A DNA stretch of 64,000 bases, from contig JBKCNM010000089.1 of the NCBI GenBank assembly GCA_046297395.1, positions 1 to 64,000 on the forward strand, in the 5' to 3' direction. The stretch comes from JBEICQ01 sp046297395. GTDB lineage: Bacteria > Bacteroidota > Bacteroidia > UBA4408. A program made the translations under genes and the position numbers. Below the pieces are notes generated by a model. That model worked only from the letters and a program-made list of their open reading frames with translations. It was not told the DNA's origin and made no database searches. Below are positions 34,907 to 44,427 of the stretch, one piece after another. Numbering within the stretch: the first letter of the stretch is position 1; each line of letters opens with the position of its first letter.

Positions 34907-37900
34907 ATGATTTCAATCTATAGTAGAAAGAGAAGTTTACTCATCGGTATTCTCAGTTACCTGATAAGTTTTAGCTCACTAAGTTTTGCTTCTGCAAACG
35001 AAAAATTTATCACACGCATTTTTTCGGAAAATGAAGGTCTTTTAAATACCAATGTCGAATGTCTGCTTACTGATGATGACCAAACGGTGTGGATTGGAAC
35101 CCAGGATGGTTTGTATCACTATAACGGAGATGTTTTTAGGGTGTTTAAACCAGAAAAAAACAATCCTTCAAGCATTGACAATATCAGGATTCGCTGTTTA
35201 CTCAAAGACCATGCGGGAAATATCTGGATTGGTACGGAAACCGGATTGAATGTTTTTTCAAAAATCACAGGAAAAATAACCCGTGTCATCTCTAATAATA
35301 AAAACACCTCTGAATCGTGTAAGATTTTTTGTCTGATGCAGGATAAAAAAAACCGTATCTGGGCAGGCGGAAATTTTGGAAAAAACAAGGGTTCATTAAT
35401 TATCACTGATGTAAATACACTCAAAACACAATTCATCAGTCTTGAAACCAACAAGGATATTGTTACGCTGGCCACAAGCAGCAATGGAAATATACTGGCG
35501 GGCAGTGCCCTTGAAGGAGACTTGTTTATCATCTCTTCAGACAACCTTACCTCCGGAAAAATTCAGCAAATACGCAAACTTCCTTACGAAAAACTCCAAA
35601 AAATATCCGTTATCAACGGCAAAATATGGTTAAGCGGATATGGCGGAGGGCTTAGTTGCTTTGATGAAAAAGAGCTTGACAAAGGTGTGGTTACGGCGGA
35701 GATTGTACCCGGAACAGAAAAAATGTATTTGCATGATATTGAGTTTGATGAGAAAAGCCGAAAGATTTGGATGGCTGACATCAACAGCTGCATTGTGCTT
35801 TATGATCCTGTGAGTAAAATGCTGGAAAAAAGCAGGCTCGTGATTCCGGAAAACATCATTCCCATGAATGTTGCTTTTGGTTACAACGGTGAAATTTGGA
35901 TTGGTAGCCAAAAAGGATTGATTTCGGTGCGCAATGAAAATACTCCTTTTAAAGTTTTGGTAAATACTGAAGCTTCCGAAGAAATCAATCCGTTTATTTC
36001 CATTTTTATCGACAAATCAAAGCACCTCTGGAGCTCCAGATATTTTAAAAACAAAACCTTTACTGATAACAAGGATTACGATGCGGTTCTCTCAAAAATT
36101 GCCGGTTCTAAAAGTGAAAGAATTTGGGACTTTACTGAAGATGAAAAGTACTATTTCGTGCTCTCTTCCGGCAAAATAAATCAAATTGAAAAAGGCTCAT
36201 TCAGGTCAACTGAAATTCTATCAACCTCAAAAATTGATAATCCCTCCTGTGAATTTTTATCCATGCATATCTGGAAGGATTATCTCCTTGTTGGAACCAC
36301 GCTGAATGGGCTTTTTGCCTTTCAAATGAAAGCCCCATACCATTTGGTATTTTCCAATCAATCACCCAAATTCAGTGAGATTTCCAAAAATGGTGTGCAT
36401 GGCTTCACGCCTATTGATGAAAATTGGATTCTTATATGGACAGACAATGGTTTGTGGATCATGGACAAGGAATTCAACCTTTCGAAAAAACTCCATACCA
36501 ATGAATTCAGTGGAAAATTTGTTGCAGGAGTGGATATCGATCAAAACAATTTTTTATGGATTGCATACTACGGTGGCGGGCTGGATGTATTTTCAAACAT
36601 CTTCGGGGTGCTAACAAAAAATGAAAAGCCGCAAGTATTAAATTTCAATGAGTCCTGCGGCCTCAAAACGGGAGCCGGTATGGGAATGATGATAGACAAA
36701 AACAACCTGGGCTGGTTATCAACCACAAACGGGTTGTACCGCATTATCCTTACAGATAAAATAAGAAGTCTTCTCAGCAAGAAAAATGCAGATATCAGCG
36801 CTATCTCAATCAGGGAAAGGAATGCATGCGTGAAGGGATATTTTAATACAGATGGACTCATCGATAATGACTTCAGCGTATTTTGTGCAGCAAGGACCGA
36901 AAAAAAAGACAGACTCTATTTTGCCAGTGCCAAAGGCATCATCTATTTTAATCCCGATGATTTCAAACAAGACACCATCGTCTCAGATCTTATCCTCACA
37001 GGAATGAAAATTTTCGACAAAGAGATTGAAACTGATAGTATCCTGGCCATAAAAAAAATTATTCACCTGAACTACAAGCAAAACTTTTTCTCCTTTGATT
37101 TTGATTTCAAATATTACCGTCAGGCACCAAGCAAGCATCAATATGCCTACCAGATGGTTGGATTTGACAATGACTGGATTTACTCGGGCAACAGAAGATT
37201 CGCACAGTATACTAATCTCGGGCCCGGTGAATATACATTCCTGATTAAAGGAGCGAATGAAGACGGCATTTGGGTAAAAAAACCTTATGTTTTGAAAATA
37301 GTGATTCATCCTCCGTTTTGGAGAACAAATTGGTTTTATGCAGCTACCCTCCTAACAATCATCATAGCCATATTTTCTATTATCCGTTACAGAGAAATTC
37401 GGCTCAGAAGAGAAAACAAATTATTGGAAGAAAAAGTGGCTATCCGTACAGAAGAAATTGAAGAAATCAATATTGTATTGACCAAGAAGAACAGAGACAT
37501 TACCGACAGCATCAATTATGCAAGACGAATGCAGGATTCCATTCTCCCGCCGGTCTCAGACTTGCAAAAAATCTTTCCCTCATCATTTGTTATTTACAAA
37601 CCAAAAGATATCGTGAGTGGCGATTTTTATTGGTTCAAGCAAGTGAGTAATGAAAAAAATCAGTCCTCTTCGGTGTTTATCGCCATCGCAGATTGCACTG
37701 GTCATGGCGTGCCCGGAGCGCTTATGAGCATGATTGGAGTTGATCGCCTCAGTGAAGGCATTAAATTATTTGATCACCCTTCAAATGTTCTTGAATATAT
37801 TAACCATTCTGTAAAAAACACGCTCCGACAGCACGATAATGACGATATGCACTCGAGGGATGGTATGGATATGGCGCTTCTTGCAATAACCGAAAAAGAA

Positions 37901-38275
37901 AAAGGAATTTTTAGTATTGAATTTGCAGGTGCAAACCGCCCATTATGGTACTTCAATCAGCAGGAAATACTGCAGGAAGTACCTTCAGATAAAGTTGCCA
38001 TTGCCGGATTTACCAAAAAGGATTTCAGCTTCCGAAACCATTCCCTCATTATGCAAAAAGGACAGCGGATATATCTTTTTTCTGATGGCATATATGATCA
38101 ATTTGGAGGAAAGGATGGCCAAAAACTATTAATGAGAGGCTTCAGGGAGTTGATTCAAAAAGCACAAGTTTTACCACTACACCAACAGGCTGCATTTATT
38201 GAAAAAGAATTAAAAACCTGGCAGAACAGCTACGAGCAGGTTGACGATATTCTTATCATGGGTATCGAACTCTGA
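34907..38275 (+). CDS. Propeller sensor with SpoIIE-type phosphatase
   Basis: A 1122-residue membrane sensor. It has a signal peptide (residues 1-28), a large periplasmic part with two-component-regulator propeller repeats (for example VWIGTQDGLYHY, IWIGTETGLNVF, IWIGSQKGLISV), a Y_Y_Y domain (about 715-800), one membrane helix (about 808-828), a coiled coil (about 835-880) and a PP2C/SpoIIE phosphatase. Metal-binding motifs in the phosphatase are SGDFYWF, IADCTGHGVPG and FSDGIYDQFGG. It probably senses an extracellular ligand and dephosphorylates a protein in a partner-switching pathway. No histidine kinase, response regulator, STAS or anti-sigma gene is nearby, so its target is unknown. Confidence 0.92.
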   Translation: MISIYSRKRSLLIGILSYLISFSSLSFASANEKFITRIFSENEGLLNTNVECLLTDDDQTVWIGTQDGLYHYNGDVFRVFKPEKNNPSSIDNIRIRCLLKDHAGNIWIGTETGLNVFSKITGKITRVISNNKNTSESCKIFCLMQDKKNRIWAGGNFGKNKGSLIITDVNTLKTQFISLETNKDIVTLATSSNGNILAGSALEGDLFIISSDNLTSGKIQQIRKLPYEKLQKISVINGKIWLSGYGGGLSCFDEKELDKGVVTAEIVPGTEKMYLHDIEFDEKSRKIWMADINSCIVLYDPVSKMLEKSRLVIPENIIPMNVAFGYNGEIWIGSQKGLISVRNENTPFKVLVNTEASEEINPFISIFIDKSKHLWSSRYFKNKTFTDNKDYDAVLSKIAGSKSERIWDFTEDEKYYFVLSSGKINQIEKGSFRSTEILSTSKIDNPSCEFLSMHIWKDYLLVGTTLNGLFAFQMKAPYHLVFSNQSPKFSEISKNGVHGFTPIDENWILIWTDNGLWIMDKEFNLSKKLHTNEFSGKFVAGVDIDQNNFLWIAYYGGGLDVFSNIFGVLTKNEKPQVLNFNESCGLKTGAGMGMMIDKNNLGWLSTTNGLYRIILTDKIRSLLSKKNADISAISIRERNACVKGYFNTDGLIDNDFSVFCAARTEKKDRLYFASAKGIIYFNPDDFKQDTIVSDLILTGMKIFDKEIETDSILAIKKIIHLNYKQNFFSFDFDFKYYRQAPSKHQYAYQMVGFDNDWIYSGNRRFAQYTNLGPGEYTFLIKGANEDGIWVKKPYVLKIVIHPPFWRTNWFYAATLLTIIIAIFSIIRYREIRLRRENKLLEEKVAIRTEEIEEINIVLTKKNRDITDSINYARRMQDSILPPVSDLQKIFPSSFVIYKPKDIVSGDFYWFKQVSNEKNQSSSVFIAIADCTGHGVPGALMSMIGVDRLSEGIKLFDHPSNVLEYINHSVKNTLRQHDNDDMHSRDGMDMALLAITEKEKGIFSIEFAGANRPLWYFNQQEILQEVPSDKVAIAGFTKKDFSFRNHSLIMQKGQRIYLFSDGIYDQFGGKDGQKLLMRGFRELIQKAQVLPLHQQAAFIEKELKTWQNSYEQVDDILIMGIEL

Positions 38276-38320
38276 TTGTTTTCTTCCTTTTCTGAAGATG
38301 CCGGCCCACATGGCAAACAA

Positions 38321-38350
38321 ATAAAAAAGCCGGCAAGGAATAAGCCGGCT
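38321..38350 (-). terminator. Rho-independent terminator of recA
   Basis: AGCCGGC (38328-38334) and GCCGGCT (38344-38350) pair with a 9-base loop. On the minus strand the stem is followed by a T run (A at 38323-38328). It is 23 bases past the recA stop. Confidence 0.8.
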
Positions 38351-38372
38351 GTTCTAAAAAGTATTTTTTCAT

Positions 38373-39413
38373 TTAAGATGCCTGGGCACTTGCCATGGCC
38401 TGACGCACTCTTGTCTCAAGTTCTTCCTGAAGTTCAGGATTGTCCAACAAGGTTTGTCGCGTAGCATCTCTGCCCTGTCCAATTCTGGTGTCATTGTAGC
38501 TATACCAACTTCCTGCTTTTTTGATGACATTTAAATCCACGCCAAGATCAATAATCTCTCCGGTTTTAGAAATGCCTTCACCATACAATATATCGAACTC
38601 GGCTGTTTTAAAAGGAGGAGCTACCTTGTTCTTTACAATTTTTACACGCACCCTGTTTCCACTCACAGTTTCGCCATCCTTAAGTTGGCCAATACGGCGG
38701 ATGTCAAGACGAATAGAGGCATAAAACTTCAGTGCATTTCCACCGGTGGTTGTTTCCGGGTTTCCAAACATCACACCAATTTTTTCACGAAGCTGATTGA
38801 TAAAGATGCAGCAACAATTGGTTTTAGAGATGGTACCGGTAAGTTTCCGCAATGCCTGAGACATAAGCCTTGCCTGCAAGCCCATTTTTGATTCACCCAT
38901 TTCTCCCTCAATCTCACTTTTTGGCGTTAATGCAGCCACAGAATCAATAACAATGATGTCTATGGCACCACTGCGAATAAGGTTTTCTGCTATTTCAAGC
39001 GCCTGTTCCCCATTGTCGGGTTGAGAGATGAATAGATTCTCGGTATCTACACCCAATTTTTCTGCATAAGATCTGTCGAAAGCATGTTCTGCATCAATAA
39101 ATGCTGCAATGCCTCCTGCTTTTTGTGCTTCTGCTATGGCATGAATGGTGAGTGTGGTTTTACCTGATGATTCGGGACCATAAATTTCCACGATTCTTCC
39201 TTTGGGATAGCCGCTGATGCCAAGTGCATTATCCAGAGCGATGGAACCACTGCTAATGACTTCCATTTCCTCGATAGGATTGTCTCCCATCTTCATGATT
39301 GCACCTTTGCCAAAGGTTTTTTCAATTTTATCAATTGTCAATTGAAGCGCCTTAAGCTTTTCTTTATTCGCCTCTTTGGTCTGATTTTCTTTTTCTTTGC
39401 TTTCCTTAGCCAT
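38373..39413 (-). CDS. recA: Recombinase RecA
   Basis: RecA of 346 residues catalyses strand exchange and induces SOS by LexA cleavage. Walker A is GPESSGKTTL, Walker B is IDIIVIDSVAAL, and the DNA-binding loops (EIEGEMGESKMGLQARLMSQ; LREKIGVMFGNPETTTGGNAL) are intact. An N-terminal lysine/glutamate-rich extension of about 20 residues precedes the conserved start. It is monocistronic with its own terminator. Confidence 0.98.
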   Translation of the reverse strand: MAKESKEKENQTKEANKEKLKALQLTIDKIEKTFGKGAIMKMGDNPIEEMEVISSGSIALDNALGISGYPKGRIVEIYGPESSGKTTLTIHAIAEAQKAGGIAAFIDAEHAFDRSYAEKLGVDTENLFISQPDNGEQALEIAENLIRSGAIDIIVIDSVAALTPKSEIEGEMGESKMGLQARLMSQALRKLTGTISKTNCCCIFINQLREKIGVMFGNPETTTGGNALKFYASIRLDIRRIGQLKDGETVSGNRVRVKIVKNKVAPPFKTAEFDILYGEGISKTGEIIDLGVDLNVIKKAGSWYSYNDTRIGQGRDATRQTLLDNPELQEELETRVRQAMASAQAS

Positions 39414-39435
39414 GATAGGTATTTTTTTGGTGATA

Positions 39436-39468
39436 CAAAGAAAGGGAATTGCCCACAGCCATGCTCAA
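39436..39468 (-). promoter_or_regulatory. Candidate promoter of recA
   Basis: On the minus strand TTG (39468-39466) and TTTCTTTG (39443-39436) are separated by 22 bases, giving a leader of about 17 bases to the ATG. I see no clear LexA-box palindrome. Confidence 0.35.
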
Positions 39469-39541
39469 CCATGGGTAGAAACATTTGAAAATATTTCAAC
39501 ACTGATTTACTGCTGTTTGTAAAAGCAAAAGGTTAATCCTT

Positions 39542-39961
39542 TCAGCAGTTTCCTGTAAGCACCCAGGTTGCTCCCATCGCAAATACGAGGTAAATGGTGC
39601 TTGAAGCCGCTGATGCATAGTCTTTTGCCAAACGCTGCCCAAAAAAAATGCCAAGCAAAGCAAGATCCATGAAAAGGGCTGTTTGTGTATTCATTAAACC
39701 CGAAACATCAGGGTAACCATTCCCGAAAAAAATCAAGAACAGGTTGATAAGAGCCATTGTTGCAAAAAGAAAAGCACCGGCTTCCAGTAAGAACAAAAGT
39801 CGAAAAAGTATCCCTGAAAATTTGCTTAACGGACTCTTTAAAAAATATGCCTTCACATAGTCGTCATTTGCCTTCCAGTTAAATAATTTGTCCCCTGAAG
39901 TCTGTCCAAACAGAATCACCACATATGAGAGTGCAAATAATTGAAGGAGTAACGACTGCAT
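39542..39961 (-). CDS. Small four-helix membrane protein, unknown
   Basis: A 139-residue hydrophobic protein with four predicted membrane segments (about 3-20, 50-75, 93-108 and 120-136). I do not recognise the family. There is no signal for an enzyme. It ends in NC. It lies alone between recA and a glycosyltransferase gene on the same strand, 128 bases before recA. Codon use looks ordinary and the length and segments support a real gene. Confidence 0.65.
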   Translation of the reverse strand: MQSLLLQLFALSYVVILFGQTSGDKLFNWKANDDYVKAYFLKSPLSKFSGILFRLLFLLEAGAFLFATMALINLFLIFFGNGYPDVSGLMNTQTALFMDLALLGIFFGQRLAKDYASAASSTIYLVFAMGATWVLTGNC

Positions 39962-40000
39962 AATTTCTGTAAATCTAAGTAATTTGAGAGAAAAAGGATT

Positions 40001-41170
40001 TCATGGTTTCGCGTTTTTTTCTGCCTCCCGGCTGACGATTACTTTTTCAATGAAATGCTTCAGGATTTGGGATTCATTTTGCCAAGTAAATGTTTTGGCT
40101 GCTCCCATTGCTCCTTCACGGAGGGAGTTGTTTAAACCGGGAGAATCATGAATCAGCTTGATTGCATCGGCAATTGTCATTGGGTTTACCTCGCCGATGA
40201 TGAGTCCGGCATTATGGGCTGAAACGATTTTTTCCAATTCCGGAATACAGCTTACAACAACAGGTATACCTGCATGAAAATAATCGAAGAGCTTATTGGG
40301 CAAACTATTCCGGTAATTTTGGCTCAATGGCTTGTCTAAAGAAAGTCCACAATTGCAGTTGCGCGTATGCTCCATCATGAGGCGATAAGGCATGCGCGGT
40401 TTCATGATGAGTCGCCCGGTAACGCCAACAGATGCAGCAATTTCCGGCAAGTTATCATAGACATCACCTCCACCGATCATGAGCAGGTAAACATCCTCCG
40501 GTAAATGTTTCAAGGCAAGAATGGCCTCTTCTGCACCTCTGTCTACATTGATGCCGGAGCCTTGCATAACCATAATAAATGCATGTTCAGGCAAACCCAA
40601 AGCGCTTCTCTCGGTTTTTTGACCCACAGGTATTGATTCAGGGATATTTCTCACCACCACCCATGCATTTCCGTAGAGGGCTGAGTAGCTTTTTGCAATG
40701 GCTTGATTTACTGTGATGCAGTGCCTCAGGCCGGGCACCAGCCATTTTTCCAGGAGGGTCCAGAGACCTCGTTTGAGTGGTGCATGCAGCAGTTCGGGCA
40801 CACCGGTAAAAAATTCATGACTATCATACACGACAGGCTTCTTTCTGAAATACGCCAGGAGCCGGTTAGGCAGAAGTGTATCCAGGTCATTGGCGTAATA
40901 GATATCTGGATTTTCACGAAGGAGAAATCGTAACAGTCTCCATTGAAATTCCAAATAGAACAAGGGCCCTTTGCGAAACCAAAGGGTAAGCCTTGTTGCT
41001 TTAAAAGGAAGTTCTTCAAGCGCAGGCGAGTTGGGCAGCAATCTCCCCAGCAAGTGCACCTCAAGACCCATACTCGCCAAAAGACGGCAGGTACGAAGAA
41101 CCCTCTGGTCGGTGGCCAAATCACTGATTACTGATACCACTACGCGTGTTGAAAGCTGTTGACGATGCAT
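40001..41170 (-). CDS. GT4-like glycosyltransferase
   Basis: GT-B fold enzyme of 389 residues. The N-terminal Rossmann half has VVVSVISDLATDQRVLRTCRLLASMG (start of a GT1/GT4 donor domain), with VYDSHEFFTGVPEL in the middle. The C-terminal half has GGDVYDNLPEI and the donor-binding segment NSLPNKLFDYFHAGIPVVVS with its acidic E in SCIPELEKIV. It probably adds a sugar to a surface glycan or glycolipid. It is not in an obvious glycan cluster. Confidence 0.9.
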   Translation of the reverse strand: MHRQQLSTRVVVSVISDLATDQRVLRTCRLLASMGLEVHLLGRLLPNSPALEELPFKATRLTLWFRKGPLFYLEFQWRLLRFLLRENPDIYYANDLDTLLPNRLLAYFRKKPVVYDSHEFFTGVPELLHAPLKRGLWTLLEKWLVPGLRHCITVNQAIAKSYSALYGNAWVVVRNIPESIPVGQKTERSALGLPEHAFIMVMQGSGINVDRGAEEAILALKHLPEDVYLLMIGGGDVYDNLPEIAASVGVTGRLIMKPRMPYRLMMEHTRNCNCGLSLDKPLSQNYRNSLPNKLFDYFHAGIPVVVSCIPELEKIVSAHNAGLIIGEVNPMTIADAIKLIHDSPGLNNSLREGAMGAAKTFTWQNESQILKHFIEKVIVSREAEKNAKP

Positions 41171-41276
41171 GAAAAAATTAAGTCAGGGAGTTCCTTCAGA
41201 TAATTGATTTTGATTACTGCCGTGTTTATGGAAAGGAAAAATCCTGATCAAAATAGGTAAGAACAAAAGGATTTTA

Positions 41277-42233
41277 TCATCCTTTTCGGTGCATCACTTT
41301 TTGCGCTGCTTCGCTAATGGCTGACGCATGAAGGCCATATTTCTGAAGCAATTGGTCGGGGGTTCCACTCTCACCGAAGCTGTCTTTTACTGCGATCATT
41401 TCGAGTGGAGCAGGAAATTTTCTTGCCAGCAAGCTTGCCACCGACTCTCCCAACCCACCCAATTCCTGATGCTCCTCGGCTGTTACAACACAGCGGGTCT
41501 TGTTAACTGAAGCAAGAATGGCTTCTTCATCCAGGGGCTTGATGGTATGTATATTGATGAGTTCAGCAGAAATTCCTTTCTCTGCCAGCATCACTGCGGC
41601 TTCATAGGCCTTCCAAACCAGATGACCGGTAGCAAGGATGGTCACATCTGTGCCTTTTTCGAGCATCAATGCTTTGCCTATGACAAATGCTTGTTCAGCA
41701 TCGGTGAAATTGGGCACAACAGGTCTTCCAAATCTGAGGTATACCGGCCCCTCGTATGCAGCAATGGCAAGGGTGGCGGCACGGGTTTGGTTGGAATCAC
41801 AAGGATTGATGACCACCATGCCGGGGAGCATTTTCATGAGGCCAATGTCTTCCAGAATCTGGTGGGTAGCTCCATCTTCACCGAGGGTGAGACCGGCGTG
41901 TGAGGCGCATATCTTCACATTTTTTCCGGAGTATGCAATAGACTGGCGGATCTGATCATAGACCCTTCCGGTAGCAAAATTGGCAAAAGTGCCGGCAAAA
42001 GGAATATTCCCGCCAATGGTGAGTCCGGCAGCGATACCCATCATATTGGCTTCAGCGATGCCAACCTGAAAAAACCGAGACGGAAATTCACGGGCAAATG
42101 CATCCATTTTGAGGGAACCTGTAAGGTCGGCACATAAACCTACAACCCTCGGGTTTGTGCGTGCAACCCTGAGTAGTCCTTCGCCGAAGCCGCTCCGGGT
42201 GTCTTTTTTATCAAATTGTTGTGGGAGTTTCAT
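41277..42233 (-). CDS. Transketolase C-terminal subunit
   Basis: A 318-residue protein that covers only the pyrimidine-binding and C-terminal domains of transketolase. GLCADLTGSLKMDAFAREFP, GIAEANMMGIAAGLTIGG (the catalytic glutamate in GIAEAN) and CASHAGLTLGEDGATHQ are diagnostic. It needs a partner carrying the thiamine-pyrophosphate domain, but no such gene lies next to it. The frame is open to 42383, but MKLPQQFDKKDTR at 42233 is the natural start. It diverges from rpsP. Confidence 0.93.
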   Translation of the reverse strand: MKLPQQFDKKDTRSGFGEGLLRVARTNPRVVGLCADLTGSLKMDAFAREFPSRFFQVGIAEANMMGIAAGLTIGGNIPFAGTFANFATGRVYDQIRQSIAYSGKNVKICASHAGLTLGEDGATHQILEDIGLMKMLPGMVVINPCDSNQTRAATLAIAAYEGPVYLRFGRPVVPNFTDAEQAFVIGKALMLEKGTDVTILATGHLVWKAYEAAVMLAEKGISAELINIHTIKPLDEEAILASVNKTRCVVTAEEHQELGGLGESVASLLARKFPAPLEMIAVKDSFGESGTPDQLLQKYGLHASAISEAAQKVMHRKG

Positions 42234-42339
42234 TTCAGTTTGTAAACATGGCAAACTCAGGGCAATTACACAAGTGAAAAAAAGGTTTGTTGCGAATGAA
42301 TATTTTTCCGAAATTCGCAGCCCCTTGTACAAACAAACA

Positions 42340-42882
42340 ATGGCAACAAAAATCAGGTTACAAAGACATGGTAAAAAAGGCAAGGCCTTTTTTCACCTCG
42401 TAGTAGCGGATGGTCGAGCACCACGGGACGGAAGATTTATTGAGAAAATCGGAACCTACAACCCCGTAACCAACCCTGCTACCATTGACATCAACTTCGA
42501 CCGCGCCCTTTATTGGGTAGGTACCGGTGCAACTCCTACAGACACCGCCAGGGCAATCTTGTCCTACAAAGGGGTAATGATGAAAGATCATCTTCTGAGA
42601 GGCGTAAAGAAAGGAGCCATGACCTCTGAACAGGCTGAGGCCAAGTTCCAGACCTGGCTTCACTCAAAAGAAGCAGGCGTAGCAGGTAAAATCAAGAGCC
42701 TTGCCGACAAGAAGAAAGCCGCCTACGAAGCCAGAATGGCTGACGAAAGCTCCAAGAAACTGGCGAGGGAACAGGCAATTGCTGCTAAAAACACTCCCGC
42801 CCCTGCTGAGGAAGCTCCATCAGCTGAAGCAACTTCCGAAGAGGCGAATACCTCCGAAGGTGATGCACCTGCAGAGGCATAA
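42340..42882 (+). CDS. rpsP: Ribosomal protein bS16
   Basis: Small-subunit protein S16, 180 residues. The conserved core MATKIRLQRHGKKGKAFFHLVVAD and RFIEKIGTYNP is followed by a long alanine/glutamate-rich tail (about 115-180), an extension seen in Bacteroidota compared with the 82-residue E. coli protein. The frame opens at 42109 but the ATG at 42340 is the family start. The usual neighbours rimM, trmD and rplS are absent. A -33 TTG at 42290-42292 and a weak -7 (GAAATTCG, 42310-42317) lie upstream. It ends in its own terminator. Confidence 0.97.
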   Translation: MATKIRLQRHGKKGKAFFHLVVADGRAPRDGRFIEKIGTYNPVTNPATIDINFDRALYWVGTGATPTDTARAILSYKGVMMKDHLLRGVKKGAMTSEQAEAKFQTWLHSKEAGVAGKIKSLADKKKAAYEARMADESSKKLAREQAIAAKNTPAPAEEAPSAEATSEEANTSEGDAPAEA

Positions 42883-42899
42883 TCAAAACTCATTCATCT

Positions 42900-44390
42900 T
42901 CAGGAATCCTGCCCCAAAGGCAGGATTTTTTTTGCCCTGCAAAATAGCGACCACCAAAGCAAGGGCAGAGCAGGCACCTTGTAGCGCACCAGCGCCCCCA
43001 GCACCGGTGTAACAGAGCCTGCAGTGAGGAGCAGAAAGAGGGCAAAAATCCAGAAATACACTTCCATATCAGGAAGAGGAATCTTCTTGTGAAACAAAAC
43101 TGCATAGGCAAAAAGCAGTGTCATTAAAATGTTCTCCATAGCCGGCATCCACTGCATGGAATTTTTTATCTCCCGCAGATTGGGTCGCAAAAGAGCGTTA
43201 AAAAGATATTGTGGTGCATGACCTAAAAATGAGCCGGGATGGGTATTGCAGGCAGGAATCAGGATCCAGCTTCCAGCCTTTTCCGTGATCATAAGCAACA
43301 CATATTTCTTACCCGATACCAGATGTGTTGTGTCTGCATCAGCCAGTTTTACAAATCGCTTCACCAATACAGGCGAAGAAAAAGTGACCGTATCTGCTGC
43401 AAAAGTTCTCATCAGAGGCCTTGCCAAATCGATGTCGGCACGGAAGGTGTCTGTTTCCGACTTCACAAAGATGTTGCCCATGGTGGCATTGTTAAACTCA
43501 TGTTGTTTATGAATAATGGCGCCTATCCATCGCGGTTGGGTGAGGAAGTATGCACTGACATAAAACAAGAGCATCAGCAGGTAGGCAAGGTTGCGGTTTC
43601 GGAGCAGTTTCAGAAAAAAAAGCACAGGCAATGAGGCCACCAAAAGGATGAGCACATAAAACTTAGAAAAAAACAAACCCGTGCCAAAAACGGCAATCCC
43701 AAACAGGGAGGAGATGCTATAACGGGTAACAGCTGCATGCAAAGTGTAGAGTAGGAATCCAAAAAATCCGATAAGCATGCCTTCTTTGAGCATGCCGGAG
43801 GTCCAAAACAAAACAGAAGGTATAAGGTATGCAGCGACCACTGCTTCAAAGCGGTGGTTTGGTCTTATTTTTACCAACAAGTTGCACAGGGCAGTTTGTC
43901 CTGCAAATGCCCAAAAGTTGAGCAGGAGCAAGTGGGTAAAAATTTTCCCTCCGGTAAGTGGAAGTAAAAGCAAGTGATAGCGGATCATTAACCTGCCATC
44001 ATTGATAAGGTTGGAACTTCCATAGAGGTACCAATATTCTGTTTTGCGCAGAAGCATGCATAACTCAAAATCGCTTCCGTATGTACCACTTAGTACTTTT
44101 AGATAGCCGATGGGATTTTGTGACAAACCCTTGTGTATGAATTTTGCATCGTTCAGGTATTTGTAGATGTCAGCGGCATTCGGGTCGGTGTAGTAATAGG
44201 TATAAATCCAAACGAGCATGCCCCCTACGGTAATTTTCAGAAGAAAAATGGCAAACAGGATAAGGGGATGAAGCGGATTTTCCCTGAACACGGAAAGACG
44301 GTAGCATCCCAGGAATGAGCATATCAGTAGCAATAGCCAGATCATTCTTCGCAATGTAGCAAAATTTAAAGCCCTTGTTTTAACTGCCAT
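42900..44390 (-). CDS. Polytopic membrane protein, unknown
   Basis: A 496-residue protein with about ten membrane segments. A motif IYTYYYTDPNAADIYKYLNDAK lies in the first large loop and FWTSGMLKEGMLI in the middle. These resemble features of Bacteroidota membrane proteins of the glycosyltransferase/polymerase sort, but I cannot name a family. A larger periplasmic loop covers about 285-395. It is convergent with rpsP; its last codons (ending KKILPLGQDS) overlap the rpsP terminator. Confidence 0.75.
   Translation of the reverse strand: MAVKTRALNFATLRRMIWLLLLICSFLGCYRLSVFRENPLHPLILFAIFLLKITVGGMLVWIYTYYYTDPNAADIYKYLNDAKFIHKGLSQNPIGYLKVLSGTYGSDFELCMLLRKTEYWYLYGSSNLINDGRLMIRYHLLLLPLTGGKIFTHLLLLNFWAFAGQTALCNLLVKIRPNHRFEAVVAAYLIPSVLFWTSGMLKEGMLIGFFGFLLYTLHAAVTRYSISSLFGIAVFGTGLFFSKFYVLILLVASLPVLFFLKLLRNRNLAYLLMLLFYVSAYFLTQPRWIGAIIHKQHEFNNATMGNIFVKSETDTFRADIDLARPLMRTFAADTVTFSSPVLVKRFVKLADADTTHLVSGKKYVLLMITEKAGSWILIPACNTHPGSFLGHAPQYLFNALLRPNLREIKNSMQWMPAMENILMTLLFAYAVLFHKKIPLPDMEVYFWIFALFLLLTAGSVTPVLGALVRYKVPALPLLWWSLFCRAKKILPLGQDS
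42905..42933 (+). terminator. Rho-independent terminator of rpsP
   Basis: AATCCTGCC (42905-42913) and GGCAGGATT (42919-42927) pair with a 5-base loop and are followed by T to 42933. It lies inside the antisense 3' end of the convergent membrane-protein gene. Confidence 0.85.
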
Positions 44391-44427
44391 AATTTTTTAT
44401 GAATTACCTTTAGGCGATTGCATTTTT

